From contig OY848917.1 of NCBI GenBank assembly GCA_963693285.1, forward strand, positions 29,399,245 through 29,463,244: 64,000 bases of DNA. The letters are read 5' to 3'. The position numbers and the translations under genes are program-made. This document shows, piece after piece, positions 38,034-54,753 of this stretch. The DNA is from Xestospongia muta. Taxonomy: Eukaryota; Porifera; Demospongiae; Haplosclerida; Petrosiidae. Within the stretch, counting starts at the first letter, position 1. Each line of letters starts with the position of its first letter. The notes under the pieces were generated by a model. That model was not told where the DNA came from. It did not search any database and saw only the letters and a list, made by a program, of their open reading frames with translations.

Positions 38034-38877
38034 TATCTTCTTAACCAAAGGAATGCAAATATGGCTTCTATGCCATATTAGGCTCCCACCACAATAACCT
38101 CCCACTTTTATAGTACATCATAATACACAATGTCATTCATATATGATTGTAGAGTTTGTATCTACTTGGAATTTGCTTGCACTGTTTGTTTGAAACAAAT
38201 TAGTACAATGTGTACATAGTATTGAGTATTGGGTATAACAGTTACATGAAGGAGAAATAACTATGCATATGCATAGTTCTTAATACATTGTTTAATTGGT
38301 ACCAGGAAGACTAATTAAGTTTGATTTGTGAACATTTGATTTGTCTTGTTTTCTAGCAAACAAGAAACAGGTAAGTGTATAGAACATCGGCAGCTTAATT
38401 AGCTATTTTATTACATCCATACATAAGTTACACTGTCTGATGTTATTACTGCAGGCATGTGGCCAAGTGCCAAGTAAATTGGTACTTGTACTTAAGTACT
38501 ATAAGTACACCTATGAAAGTACTTGTACTTATACTTAAGTCCTTCCTTTATTTCTGCACAGTACTTGTACTTGTACTCAAGTACTGAGCTATATACTTTC
38601 AAGTACTTAAATACTTGTAAGTACTTTGAAGTACCTTTAAGTCCTATTAATTTTATTCATCAAAGTCAACAAAATTAACCCTACCCAAGTTTATGTTGAG
38701 GATAATTTGGAACCACATTCAAAGAAATTAAAAGTGAAACCTTATTTAGCTTCATGCCTGATCCTAAGACTGAAACCAGTTTTGCTCTAAGTGTCTTCCA
38801 TGTGGTAACCATATATAGACAGTAGTAACATAATAGAATTACTGATATATAGTGAACCCTTAGCCTTAGGACATGGA

Positions 38878-39021
38878 CATGCATAACATGTTTTAAGATA
38901 GGAAGTGTGTAGAGTGCCCATAATAGAATGCCATATTTTCATGTAAATTAATATATTTAGGTTCCTATATTTAAAGTTTAGAATCTAGGGTATAGTATTA
39001 AATTCCCATTAAAATACAGTG

Positions 39022-39036
<15 letters not shown>
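38878..39036 (+). repeat. Dispersed repeat, direct copy at 41030-41195
   Basis: Both copies run from GCATAACATGTTTTAAGATA to TACAGTGTTATATATATAT with about 80% identity by eye and end in an AT microsatellite. Confidence 0.7.
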
Positions 39037-39070
<34 letters not shown>

Positions 39071-39086
39071 CATACATATATATACA

Positions 39087-39122
<36 letters not shown>

Positions 39123-39196
39123 TATATACATACATATACATACATACATACTGTACATACATACATACATATATATACATATACATACATATATAT
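39022..39196. repeat. AT and TACA/TATG microsatellite
   Basis: Pure AT repeat followed by (CATA)n/(TACA)n text. Frames here (Tyr/Ile repeats) are artefacts of the repeat. Confidence 0.9.
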
Positions 39197-39249
39197 TGCT
39201 ATTATTGGCCTTTAGAAGCTATCTTTATAATAGCATAAATTCCATCTAG

Positions 39250-39780
39250 CTCCCTCTGCCATCTCGTCATTCATGTTGGAACCTTAAAACTGTTGATCCT
39301 TATACCTACTAGTGTCGTCATAATGAGAGAGGAATGTGGTGAACTTTAGACTTTATTAATATGTGTATTGTGATGTGGAACCATATAACATCATATATAT
39401 TTAAATATCTGTTTTAGTCTATTTGCTAAATTTTAGTTGTCTACTGTCACAAAGTTGAGAATTATATTTACCCTTTTTTCAGAGAAGCATAGAAATCATT
39501 GACAACAAACATTTATATATGTCAGGGCTACATAACGATAAAACATGTTAAATTGTACACAAGTTATGTCTTAGACAGACTAAGGGTCTCCATATCAGAG
39601 TCAATTTTCTTTCTCTGTTACATTGAGAGTTTTGTAGAAATCACTAACAAGGAACATTTATATATGTTAGGGCTACATAACAATGACACATGTTAAATTG
39701 TACACAAATATTGTCTTTGATAGACTATGGATGTCTGTATCAGAGTCTCATTGCCCTTCTCTGTTACATTGACGTTTTAT
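39250..39780 (+). repeat. Repeat with inverted copy at 43800-44190 and internal duplication
   Basis: Blocks such as GGGCTACATAACGATAAAAC and AAATTGTACACAAGT occur in reverse complement near 43905-43925, and the following ACTGTCACAAAGTTG near 44016. Inside this copy a unit of about 155 bp (ACATTTATATATGTCAGGGC) is repeated in tandem at 39507 and 39654. Confidence 0.7.
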
Positions 39781-41331
39781 ATATGTTGTGTTATTTATTA
39801 CAAAAACTGTCAGTTTGGTTTATATTGTATACTACAATATGACAATATGACTCTCTCCAAAAGGTAGTATTATATTGTCTATCTACAATCAAACTGATTT
39901 TAATTCTAGTTATTTTAATTCTAGTTATTTTAATTAAGACTTTTAATTTATAATAAAGACAGTGAAGGCATTTGTATTGACTTTCCTATTTGCATGATTA
40001 TTTCATTAAATTTGGCCTAGTTTATTATAGTATTCATCTGACCCTAATTCTACTATATGTCCTTTATCTTTTGATTTTTGTTAAATTACTTATTATTATT
40101 CTATGTATGACATAACCATCAAATTAAACAGACAAAATTAGTTTTAAAGTTTTATTTGGTCCAATACTGCATGTAACACTACTTGTGTACAATGTTAAGA
40201 ATGATAGTTCAAAATTTTTATTCTAATATTTTGTACAACTTTCCGTGACATTAGCTACTTTAATATAAACTTAAAAGTGACTCATATATGCATTAAACAC
40301 AGTATTGTTCTGTTATTACTATAACTACTATATTATGTTTCTATGTAATTTTGTTGGGTATACTTCTATAAGACAACCACCATTCCACAAATGCAAGGCT
40401 GATGACTACTTAAATACTTGTTACATTAATTTTAACTTAGTAAATACACCATAACATCATCAGTCAACTATCATTGCTGTATCATACTATATAGCTGCGA
40501 TGTTTGTTCTTCACTTTAGTGCTGTTCATTCTTTATTTTAACACACTTTAATATCTACATTTAAGCAGCCATATCGTACAGTGATATTAATATATTGTCC
40601 AGTGAATATGCCTTCAAAGCAATTAATATGTTAGTCTTTTATTAGTAATAATTATTAATCTTAATCTATAAAGAAAACAATACAGTCTATAGTATAGCTC
40701 TGGCTACATGTGATAGAGGCATTATAATAGTATCATTAGTTATGATGTCATGGTCTGAATGTCACAACTTTACCAATTACTTTACAATGTGATAATACTT
40801 AACAACCATGATGAAGGATATGTCTAACCGATGCCATTTATGCTACTATTGTAAAAACATACACTATCTAATTTAAGACCTGTATGTCTTTTCTATTGTT
40901 AACTATAAAATTTCTCTCAGCCATGTCAGTTTACTCTAAATGACTTTAATTTCTTTGAGTTGGCCTTATATGCACATAATTGGTAATATAATAGAGTTAC
41001 ATATATATATGGTGAACCTTTAGCCTTAGGATATGCATAACATGTTTTAAGATAGAAAGTATCTATAATGCCCACCATAGATTGTCATATTTTCATATAA
41101 ATGAATGCATTTAGGTTCCTCTGTTTAAGGTTTAGAATCTAGAGTATAGTATCAAATTCCAATTGAAGTACAGTGTTATATATATATATATATATTGCTA
41201 TTACTTAATTATGATGTCATACATAAACCCATATAACTCTCTTCCTGAACAATTCCTATTTAAAAAGAAGAATATTTGAAGACACAATCAACCACTGCAG
41301 TTGTTTAAAAAAATAAATCCTCACATACAAA

Positions 41332-41992
41332 ATGAAGCAAGTTATTGAGCTCACCCTAACAGTTCTGGCTGTTGTATCTATTGCACATGCAGAGGCTGCT
41401 TGTTCTACATATGCACCTTTCTATCGATACTTTAGACCATCTGGAGCTGACCATTTCTATACTACCAATATTTTAGAGATAGGAGTTGCTGTTCCAGGGC
41501 AGATTGGTAAATATAACTACAAATCAGAAGGAGTTGAGTGTATTCTACATACAACACTAACAGGTGAGATAATTGTATTTATATTCATGCGTTTTTGATA
41601 TGAGATGAAAATGAGACCTAAATGTGTAAATTACATTTGCCTTAATTGAATGTACTTTATTTATAAATGTAGCTTCTACTGTTCCACTGTATCGATACTG
41701 GAAGAGCTCAGTCAATGATCATTTTTATACCACCAATCCTAGGGAAATTGGTACAACAGTTCCAGGGCGAAAGGGAAAATATGGTTACGTTTCTGAAGGT
41801 ATTGCTGGCTATTGTCACCCTACACAAGTAGCTGATAGTGTTCCTCTATACCGTTATTGGCATCCTACTGGTAGTGACCATTTCTATACAACAAATATTA
41901 AAGAAATTGGCACTATAACTCCAGGACAAGTTGGAAAATATGGCTATGTTTCTGAGGGCATAAGCTGCTATGTTTATGAATATGCCAAGTGA
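41332..41992 (+). CDS. Secreted protein with three DUF5648-like repeats
   Basis: Exons 41332-41563 and 41673-41992 join in phase 1 to 183 aa. A signal peptide of about 20 residues (MKQVIELTLTVLAVVSIAHA) is followed by three repeats of about 50 residues, each with YRYxxPxxxDHFYTTN, EIG, a Gly-Lys turn and GYxSEGI. Cys residues sit at equivalent places near repeat ends (VECILH, GYCHP, SCYVY). The repeat matches the family of unknown function I know as DUF5648, often next to glycan-binding or hydrolytic domains. Here it stands alone. Probably extracellular. Function unknown. A promoter region 41220-41331 is compact, and a poly-purine 5' UTR precedes the ATG. Confidence 0.8.
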
Positions 41993-41999
41993 TGTTTTT

Positions 42000-42720
42000 T
42001 GTTTTCAGTGATTTCTTGTTTTTAGGTTTCTTGTTTTCAGTTATCGTTGCGAATTCAAAATAACAATTTCATTCAAAATATTAGCTGCTAGTTAAGTCAT
42101 GAGATTAATTAAACCTCCTTCTAAAAAATTAGAAAATGCTTAGTCTTAAAAAGTAGTCTGGAGACAAAATAATCACTAAATGAGCCTAGGGTATGGTATA
42201 TGCTTTCCAACTGTTGGGAGAAATATGTGATATAGTCTATAATACTACGACTGTCCCCGTAAGTAATTTCCCAACACAAACAAGGTATGGATATGGTTTT
42301 TTTACTATTGTGAATGCATTGGTTTTCCGTTGTAATTCATTTACTCTAGCAAAGTTGGTGTAAAAGCAATGTGATTGATTCTCAACCAACATTCCAGCAA
42401 AAAAACACTTGTTTCTTTGTGTTGTAATATTAACAATACATTTACAACATTTAAACAGCAATAACTGCCATGTAAAAACATGGCAATGTAATTTGATTGG
42501 AATATTGCTGTAATTGATTTATTCTAGCAAAGTTGATGTAAAAGCAATGTGATTGTAGATACTTCCATTGGTAATCCACCAACATTCCAGCATTCAAGCT
42601 GGGGGGATTCTCTGTAGGAAGGACCTTGCAATTGCAGATAGAATTGATGAGTCCAATGGACAGCTGAAATGAAAGAAGGTCGGATTCCATACGTTTCTAT
42701 GTACTACACAGTACTTGATA
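42000..42720. repeat. Non-coding with an internal direct repeat
   Basis: The phrase TTCTAGCAAAGTTGATGTAA-like ... AAGCAATGTGATTG occurs at 42345 and 42521 with similar flanks (CAACATTCCAGCA), so a block of about 80 bp is duplicated. No gene is seen. Confidence 0.5.
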
Positions 42721-42788
42721 AATATAGTAAGTTTTCTATAGCTAGCTCCTTGTATACTGAGTGATTTATCGTAATTTGATATTTAGTT

Positions 42789-43675
42789 ATGATCTTAAAA
42801 GGGTGGAATAAAAAGCATATAGAATTGTTTAAAAGTCTTTTATGGAAACATGCTATTCTCTTTGAAGAAACATGTGGAGTTCAAGCATGCACTGACAATT
42901 TAGAATACTCTCTCCAGATTGTTGAGGATATATCTAGATATTCATGTCCAGATAATTATTGGTGTTATGTTTTTGAATGCTTAGTACAAAGATAAGCACA
43001 AACCAAAAGCAAATTTTTGTAAAACTCTCTCAGATAAAATACACCAGCTTAAATTTATTGATGATTTGAGCTCATGTCAGCAAAATGATCACATTTCTGA
43101 ATGCTTTTGCATTCACTCTTAATCAAAACCATAATCTGGCTTTTGGTTAGGTACATTCACCAACACAGAAATATCAATACAAAATGTTCCTTAGAGAGTA
43201 CTTTCATTCAATAAGCTACTAAGTTCAACGAGGTACACAAGGCAGTTATATATCATGTTGGAGAGGTTCTAGCAATAGAAGAATATTCAGATGAGGCCTT
43301 GGAGTGGGTAGTACAAATAACTGATATTTTTTCATTTGGACCTTTTGCTGAGCTTTTTTCACATTTATTAATGGCGATTATTTTAAGGCAAAGACCAGAA
43401 GGGGAGAGCAGCAAAGAGATGTATGGACGATTCAACCTCTTCTCGTTACTCAATCATATAGTCAGTTGTGCATCTAGCCAGCATTTTTAATTAAAAGAAA
43501 ACTAATTTTGTATTGCTACCCTCATACCCACCCTGTTCCACAATTTTATTTAGCAATTAATGTTAAGCCAATTGTTGATGTCGATCAAGTAGTAGAAGTG
43601 CCCATACATACCTGTGTAGATGAAATTGTTCGTGCAAGAGGTAGCAGTGGTCAAAGTTTTACTTTAAAAAGTTTT
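42789..43675 (+). pseudogene. Remnants of an uncharacterised repeat-associated ORF
   Basis: Frame 42789-42995 reads GWNKKHIELFKSLLWKHAIL, then EETCGVQACTDNLEYSLQIV, then DNYWCYVFECLVQR. The HIExFxxLLWKHAI and CTxNLEYSL and DNYWCxxFE blocks are ones I associate with transposon-type proteins in cnidarians and sponges. Further open scraps follow at 43290-43490 and 43560-43675 (VDQVVEVPIHTCVDEIVRAR). The frames do not join. The family is unnamed to me. Confidence 0.35.
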
Positions 43676-46000
43676 TAAAATAAATGAACCAGTAGTAGAA
43701 GGATATGTACTTTGACAAGTTGAGGTGGAAAATACTGTGAAGAATAATACATGTGCCACTTCTGTAATTGAGCATGTTTTTTTAAAGTTACAGATGATCC
43801 AAGCCATTTTATTTTATAAACTGTACAAAAAGTCAATGTAACAAGAGAAAACAATTTGACTCTGATATAGAGACTCATAGTCTATCAAAGTCATTACTTG
43901 TGTACAATTTAACATGTCACTGTTACGTAGCCCTGACATATATGTTTGTTGTCAATGTTTTTAAAAAAAGCAAAGAATTTAGGTTCTTTGAGAGAAAGAG
44001 AAAAATCGAACACACAACTTTGTGACAGTAAACAATAACTAAAAACATAACAAATAGTCTAAAACAGCTATATTTAAGCATACACGATGTTATATGGGTC
44101 CACATCACAATATAGATATTAATAAAGTCTAAGGTTCACCACATTTCTCCCTCATTATGACGACGCTAGGAGGGTATAAGGATCAAAAGGTTTAGTGTTT
44201 AGGGTTTGGGGTGCTTCTTGGTGTAACGTATACTATATGACATCACTATTTGTCATGTGGTGTAACTTGTACTATGATGACATAACTACGTGTCATCTTA
44301 TGACGATGTCATCATAGACAAGTTAAACCAACAGCTTCCCCAACAGCTATGCAATTAAAGTGGACAATTGAAAGAAAAGGAAAGAGTTTCTACTACCAGT
44401 GAAAATAGAATAAAAACTATAACAATTGACAGTAGCTCAGAAAGCACTGGTGATGAAGATATTAAGGTGACAACAAAGATAATGACAGGAATAACTCTTT
44501 GACAGAATGTGTAGGCTATTATGAAACTAACAAAGGACATGAATTTACCTCCTGGATTGTATCTACACTTTAAGAAAACCTTAAAATGTTATATATAATA
44601 TTCATCATAAATCCTCCATTTCCTCACAAGTCATTTATACCCATTGCTGAAAAAATTGGCTGCAAACAGTGTGTTGATCACCAGTACTAGTATGGTGGGA
44701 GTGAGGGAAGGTCATAGAATTGCCCCCTTATGTTGTTTTGAGTGTGGACTACCGATATCTGAAACATCAGCTTAATGTGGATTGGAGGAACTCTTACCAA
44801 TATTACCACTCTCTTTGAGAGTGATGGTGAGGAATGAATATATTCATAATGCTCCTACACCTCCCAATCCAGTAGAAAATGAGAATGACTTTCAGTAGGT
44901 ATTGTCAAATATGAATGGTATTGTGCATTACGATGTACTGTAATACTCTCCCATGACAGTAATCACAGGAGAGTATTAACAAAGCTACTATTTAGCATTC
45001 AATGTTAACAGTAATGCAGTTATTCATTCAATCTGTTATACTAACCTCTATCTGATCTGCATTCATAAGGTCAGAGGTCAAGAATGAAGCTAGCTGTAAC
45101 AGAGCTTTCGCAACTATTAGGTTCCCACCACAATAACCTCTCATTTTTTACAGTACATCATAATGCACAATACCATTCATATATGATTTGCAGAGTTAGT
45201 ATCTACTTGCATTTGCTTACACAGTTTATTTGAAGCAAATTAGTACAATGTATAGATAGTGGGTATAACAGTTACAATTAAATAAACAAGAAATAATTAT
45301 GTAAATGCAAAGGTCGTTATACATAGTTTAATTGGCATCAGGAAGACTAATTAAGTTTGATTTGTGAACATTTGCTATTTTATAACTACACATTTATACA
45401 TAAATTACACTATCTGATGTTATTAGTCATTATAAGTTATAGCAATATCTATTGTATACTATATCCTGAGTGCACTCATTCAACCTAAAATAATAAAGAA
45501 AACAGGTATTACTTTTGAACAATTAAGAAATAATGTCAGTGTAGGAATGACACACATTTACAATATGAAAACAGTATGTTGTTTTAGGCTACTAATTATT
45601 ATTTCATGTATGACATAGCCATCAAAGTAAACAGACAAAATTAGATATTAAGTTTTATTTGGTGCAATACTGCATGCAACACTACTTATGTACAACGTTA
45701 AAAATGATAGTTCAAATTTTTTACACTAATATTTCATACAACTATCAGTGACATCAGCAACTTCAATATAAACGTAAAAGTGACTCATGAATGCATTAAA
45801 CACAGTATTATTATGTTATTACTAACTACTATAATAGATCATTACACGTAAGGTAAAGTATTTTGATTAGAAAATTGATTACATCATGACGTCATATCTG
45901 GTTGCTGTGGTTACTGACAAAATGGAGAACAGCTCAGTTGAAGATTTGAAACTTGCGCCATGCAAAAAATATACCGTATATTTTCTATAGCGTAGCTAGA
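43676..46000. other. Repeat-rich intergenic
   Basis: Contains the inverted repeat copy (43800-44190) and the segmental copy 45110-45860. 44200-45110 has no recognisable gene. Confidence 0.55.
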
Positions 46001-46016
46001 GTAAAACTATAATTAA

Positions 46017-46187
46017 TAAAGAATTATGACGGTCATCGTTGCTGTGTGTGTGGATTCTGTGGAAATACTAAAGCCAAAAATCCGAGTGTTACTTTCCACA
46101 GAACTCCAAAGGAGCCAGAAAAAGAGCACTCTGGATTAAATGTTTAGTGTGTTTATCATATGGATTTTAAAATAACAGCACCATCTA
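46017..46187 (+). pseudogene. THAP zinc-finger remnant
   Basis: The plus strand reads RCCVCGFCGNTKAKNPSVTF then HRTPKEPEK, and after a one-base shift RALWIKCLVCLS. CxxC followed by SVTFHRxPK and W matches the THAP C2CH fold that starts P-element-type transposases and many host DNA-binding proteins. The frameshift and lack of any following frame make it a scrap. Confidence 0.6.
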
Positions 46188-46206
46188 TATCCTCTGCTCA
46201 GGAGAG

Positions 46207-46780
46207 AGACTAGCCTCGTACCCAGGCGTTAGAGTAGAACGCCTGGTGACTACTGCTTGCGCATGCGCGTAATTATTGAAACATGTTGACATCATAATTA
46301 CTACTTTTTTAATTAAATGACGAATCGATGGGCTGGGTTTATAATGGTGACGTTTCATTCACTACACGAGTTTAAGCATGGCTAGTTGAGTTTGTCGGTT
46401 ATGCAGTGATTTAGTGGAAGCCAAAAGAGCAACAAACTTGTTCAGTGCTGTTGGGATGCAAAACAACTGGGTTTCTCGAATAACTTCTTTGCTTGATGCC
46501 ATCATTTCGAGAGGTCATGGTCTCTCTTTATATATTTGTATTAAGTCGAATTGTCTCTCTAGAGAAATATCTTGCAGACTTAAAGGCATTCAAACAGCTG
46601 GTTCCTAGCTTCTTTAGAGCTTACAGTAGACCAGCAGAAAAGTTTTTATCAGTACTACAAGTAGCCATCATAGTTAATCTAACATTGAGGTTAAAGGAAT
46701 TTTGACGTCATAGTTGACGGAGGATTCCTAGAGTGTACTATTTTCCAAGAAATCTGTGGGAAGGCAAGGCTTCTAAGAAG
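46207..46780 (+). mobile_element. DNA element with TAGCCTCGTACCCAGGCG end, 5' part
   Basis: It begins TAGCCTCGTACCCAGGCGTT. The inverse of this end closes a second copy at 54605-54753, and the block TAATCTAACATTGAGGT...TTTTGACGTCATAGTTGACG is common to both (46677, 54614). A frame of about 95 codons in two pieces (46414-46608 and 46493-46705) lies inside and is not recognised. Confidence 0.6.
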
Positions 46781-47722
46781 GGTCATGTTCTATTCATATT
46801 TGGTCAAATAGGTGACGGGATAAGATAATAAAGCCTTGCTTACTGGGAAAGGGTTCTCAGCTAAGTATTATAAATGGAAATTTTTAATATGCCTGATAGT
46901 TGAATCATAACATATTCTTGTGGGTGACACTATTCGTAGGTTACAGTAGCCATGAGCAACATCATACAGGATGTTGATGTCCAATCCAGCTTGTGATTGA
47001 GGGTCATTAGTGGTAGTAGTGTGGAGGTCTTCATCACGTGAGGCATGTGCAAGAAAAATTGAACAACATTACGATGGGATAGTTTTAGCTAGGATATTCA
47101 TGTGGTCTGATATATATGTGGCTATGATGAACAATTTCTGATCGACTTTCAAAAGAACAAACATCTTAGCAAAATTAACGCATGAAGTCTGCTTTGTAGA
47201 ATAGTCATGCCACTCATGTCCCCACATCACAGCTAACCAAATGAATGCGTTCCTTGAATGTGATAAATTCTAGGTTCCAAAATTGAGCATGGCTTTCATT
47301 TTTGGACTGCTGGTAGGTGATCCCTCTGGGCGCAGTAATCCAGCCAGAAACAAGGATGGAATAGAGTATGTTTAGGACACCTTATTATAGTGACTGTGTA
47401 TCAATGAGGCTATGGACTGTATGCTTGCTTTCATGTGAAGTAAATTGGATTAAAGATGCACCAGGTATACAGTTTATCAAGATGCAGTTATTATCCAGGC
47501 ACATTTGACAACAGATTATAGAAGCTCGTTTCTTCAACTAAATTAAGAACTACAACTCAACTGCATATGAGGCTATGAATTGTCAACTATATAAATATAT
47601 TGATTTATTAACAGTAAATTGAATTGACTTAATAAACCTATCATAAAGAAACATGCCTTCATTTTATATATCAAAAATTAGTACATCGTGGTTCATGTAT
47701 CAATGTATACACAATGATGTCA
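46781..47722. other. Intergenic, no gene recognised
   Basis: 46900-47560 is less AT-rich and has a minus-strand stretch (FIWLAVMWGHEWHDY) of protein-like composition, but stops break it and I cannot assign it. Confidence 0.4.
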
Positions 47723-51945
<4,223 letters not shown>

Positions 51946-52202
51946 AATAGATGATTGAGCAACAGCAAAGCACTATCAGGGCTAGTTTAGCGAGCTAGAC
52001 TATTACGTTATGTCATGATCAGGTGAGATCTACATACGCCTGCCCACTTGATTAGAGAAAGTACGGAAGCCGAAGGCGGACATCCAATTCTACTTTGTCA
52101 TTTCATATTTTACTTTGCAGTTTTCTATTTTTATTTCGTACTCTCTATTTAAAAATGGAAATTTCGAAATTTTTTTCTATTTTTTTTTAATTTTGTGCAG
52201 GA

Positions 52203-53489
52203 GGGATATGAATATTATTATTGCAAAGTTCCAGGGTATGCACTGCTTCCACGCTGTTATAAAATGGATGAAAACTCAGTGCTAGCCTAAAAGAGAGTGG
52301 TATCACTGAATCTACTATAAGTACTTTAATAGTCCAAGACATCGTATCAAAGGATATTTTGTCTTCTTTGAATGATAAAGAATTTAAATTACTTCAGGGT
52401 GAGTTAACAGTCGGTCAAGCGTGCCTTCTGAGATTGTACAAAAACAAAGTTAATGAACTGACTCCACCAAATGCACAGTCAGGAGGAAAAGGTAAGTGTT
52501 TGTGATAGTTACAATTGATGTAAATCTGTCATGTAGTAAATATGCCTAAAACAAAAGAGGAGCTTTTTTCACAGTACAAGAGATTAATGAACAATAGAAA
52601 AAGGAGTGGTGGTGACACATCTAGTAATTCTAAAAAAGGCATATTAGGTGTATGTATATATCACTTAATAGTGTTGTCTATTTTATTGACTATCTATTTT
52701 AGATACACTTTGGAGGAATGAGTTATGACTATGAGTTGGAAAGAGGTATGTGAAAACATAACATTGCTCCTTTACGTGTTGTTGACCTACCAAAAAGTGC
52801 TATATACAATGAAATAATAAAAAAAGGCCAAGAAATATTTTTCAAGGACTGTTCTTCAGACATAAAAGACTATTACTTATTTGGTACAGCTGGGATTCTT
52901 TACGATATTGAGGATAAGGAGAATTGGATTTTATCAGATTTTATGAAATCACATGGATTTGTTCCTAGCAAATTTAGACTCTACATTGTGTACAAGAAAG
53001 TGAGGCAAATTTCTTATAATTATTATGTCAATCTCAAGGTAATTTTAGGTACTAAATACCAAAGAATATGTAGAGCTAGAGGATAAATCTGAAGTCATTG
53101 AAGTTAAGGATCATTGATATGTTTTTATTATGTGTACATTTAGGATGAACTTGTACCAACAGATGAGGTAGCAGATAAAGGTACTAGTTACTGTAAGGAG
53201 ACTCCTCCTCCATTACTTAAATTATATGAAAGTAAGATTTCTTTACTGTTAACTATATATATTCATTATATCAGTGTATATAGGAAAAACAGTACCTCAG
53301 GAAACTTCGTGCAATTCATGTGGCAGATCATTCCTAGCCCCAGTTCCTAATACAATGTGTCACTTGCCAGACGGTGGTGTTGTATGCTATGCTAATCCAA
53401 TTACAGACTGTCCACTGTGTGATAATCTCTTTGGAACTACTTGGAATGTTGATTTCATGCCAGACTTGGCCTTTATGAAAACTGAATAA
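52203..53489 (+). pseudogene. Decayed gene of an uncharacterised zinc-binding family
   Basis: Plus-strand segments in order: EYYYCKVPGYALLPRCYK; ESGITESTISTLIVQDIVSK with VGQACLLRLYKNKVNEL (SAM-like helices); donor at 52492; MPKTKEELFSQYKRLMNN; from 52703 IHFGGMSYDYELERGM, an in-frame TGA at 52749, then KHNIAPLRVVDLPKSA through FRLYIVYKK at 52999; two short exons with ELVPTDEVADKGTSYC; and a terminal exon with CNSCGRSF ... CHLPDGGVVC ... DCPLCDN, a three-pair Cys cluster, ending 53489. The stop and a frameshift near 52290 break it. It lies tail to tail with the integrase gene, 125 bp away. Confidence 0.5.
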
Positions 53490-53614
53490 TGTTTTTTGTA
53501 TTGAGTTATGAATTTATACATTAGTTGTGTTATGAACTTATGAATATATACATTAGTTGTTTTATGAATACATTATTGGAATCTAATAGTTCTCCATGTC
53601 AACAACCAATAAAC

Positions 53615-54604
53615 TTATAAGAGCTCCATTGCATCCAATACTTTTCTAGGTTGCTGAAGTGAATGTTCCTCCATAAGACAATATGCATACTCATCAAATT
53701 CTGTACTGCATATCTTAATAGGGAGGCCATATGTAGATTTAGCATACTCAAAAGGTCCTTGTCAAGGTTACACTTATAATCAATAACATCTAAGTTTAAA
53801 TGTAAGCACAGACATATAATCATGAATCCATACTTACCTGAATGCTCTGGTAAAGAAAATAATATCTCTGGAATACCTCTAGGGGCTTCAGCTCTTCTAC
53901 TTGGACGTATGTTGTGATAAATCCACTCATTAACAAGATTGCTCAACTCAATTCTGATGACCGGAATAAAACAAAATCTAACTGCTTTACTACAAAAAGA
54001 AAATATCTATATCAAATTGATAACACTTGGACAGGTAGGCTATAAATAGAATATTGATGTCAACAGTAGGATGAAATGTGTATTGTTAAATCATTAATGT
54101 GGGGTTTCCCTATTTTGGTGTACAAGAACACAATTTGTTAAAAACTTACATGTGCTGATCTAAGGAGTCATCAATACAACCAGATGAAATTAAATCCTGT
54201 TGAAATTACTGCATTATAGTGAGTATTTTGTTACACTTACTTTGAAGAATGTGATCCACCAGTCAGTCAATCGTGTACGTAAAAATGACCACCATGCTTC
54301 TATCCTCTATAGTACATTAACATAGCACTATAACATTAATAAAAAAAGAAATACAACCCTGATTAGAACTTGACCTTCCATACCTAAAGTTTTTTTCACC
54401 AGCAAATTCATTAGTGTGATTGGTACGTAAAGATGGATGAAAAAAAGATATAATGCTATTTTCTGTTCCACAATCAGTGTGCAAAATGCAAGGAAGACCT
54501 GTAAAATTTCAATAAATTTAAGAGCAATTTACAAAACAAAGTTTACCATTTAAACATTCAATAGCATCAAAATAGTGTTGCGCAATGATTTGTGGATCAT
54601 TATT
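53615..54604 (-). CDS. Integrase-core (DDE) gene, 5'-truncated, splicing intact
   Basis: Exons in coding order: 54547-54604 (open at the 5' side), 54384-54498, 54241-54304, 54150-54196, 53838-53989 and 53615-53757, all with GT/AG edges and continuous frame. Read-out: NNDPQIIAQHYFDAIECLNG; CILHTDCGTENS with the second catalytic Asp; HTNEFAGEKNFRYG; RIEAWWSFLRTRLTDWW with the catalytic Glu; VNEWIYHNIRPSRRAEAPRG and LFSLPEHSG; ending FDEYAYCLMEEHS. This fits the integrase-core proteins spread through cnidarian and sponge genomes. The first Asp lies in the lost 5' part, cut by an inserted element at 54605. It is transposon-derived or domesticated. Function unknown. Confidence 0.65.
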
Positions 54605-54753
54605 AGAATAGTTAATCTAACATTGAGGTAAAAGGAATTTTGACGTCATAGTTGACGGAGGAGTCCTAGAGTATACTATTTTCCAAAAAATCTGTGGAAA
54701 TTAAACTCATGCGCAAACAGTAGTTACCAGGCGTTTAGCTGGGTACGAGGCTA
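54605..54753 (-). mobile_element. MITE fragment interrupting the integrase gene
   Basis: Shares TAATCTAACATTGAGGT and TTGACGTCATAGTTGACGGA with 46677-46740 and ends ...GTTACCAGGCGTTTAGCTGG then GTACGAGGCTA, the inverse of the 46207 element start. It begins exactly where the integrase frame is lost. Confidence 0.65.

Larger units (their letters stand above)
38085..40365 (+). repeat. Segmental duplication partner of 45110-45860, with an insertion
   Basis: 38085-38440 matches 45115-45430 (shared CCCACCACAATAACCTC, ACACAATGTCATTCATATAT-like text, AGGAAGACTAATTAAGTTTG), and 40110-40360 matches 45600-45850 (GTTTTATTTGGT, ATGCATTAAACACAGTATT). The left copy has about 1.7 kb of other repeats between the two blocks. 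No gene is seen inside. Confidence 0.7.

Noticed and set aside
38034..38105. Upstream extension of the membrane-protein gene (start GTG at 38105)
   Set aside because: Needs a non-ATG start and reads into a repeat shared with 45115. The ATG at 38033 is preferred.
38978..39249. Tyr/Ile/Thr-rich frames on both strands
   Set aside because: Produced by the AT and TACA microsatellite.
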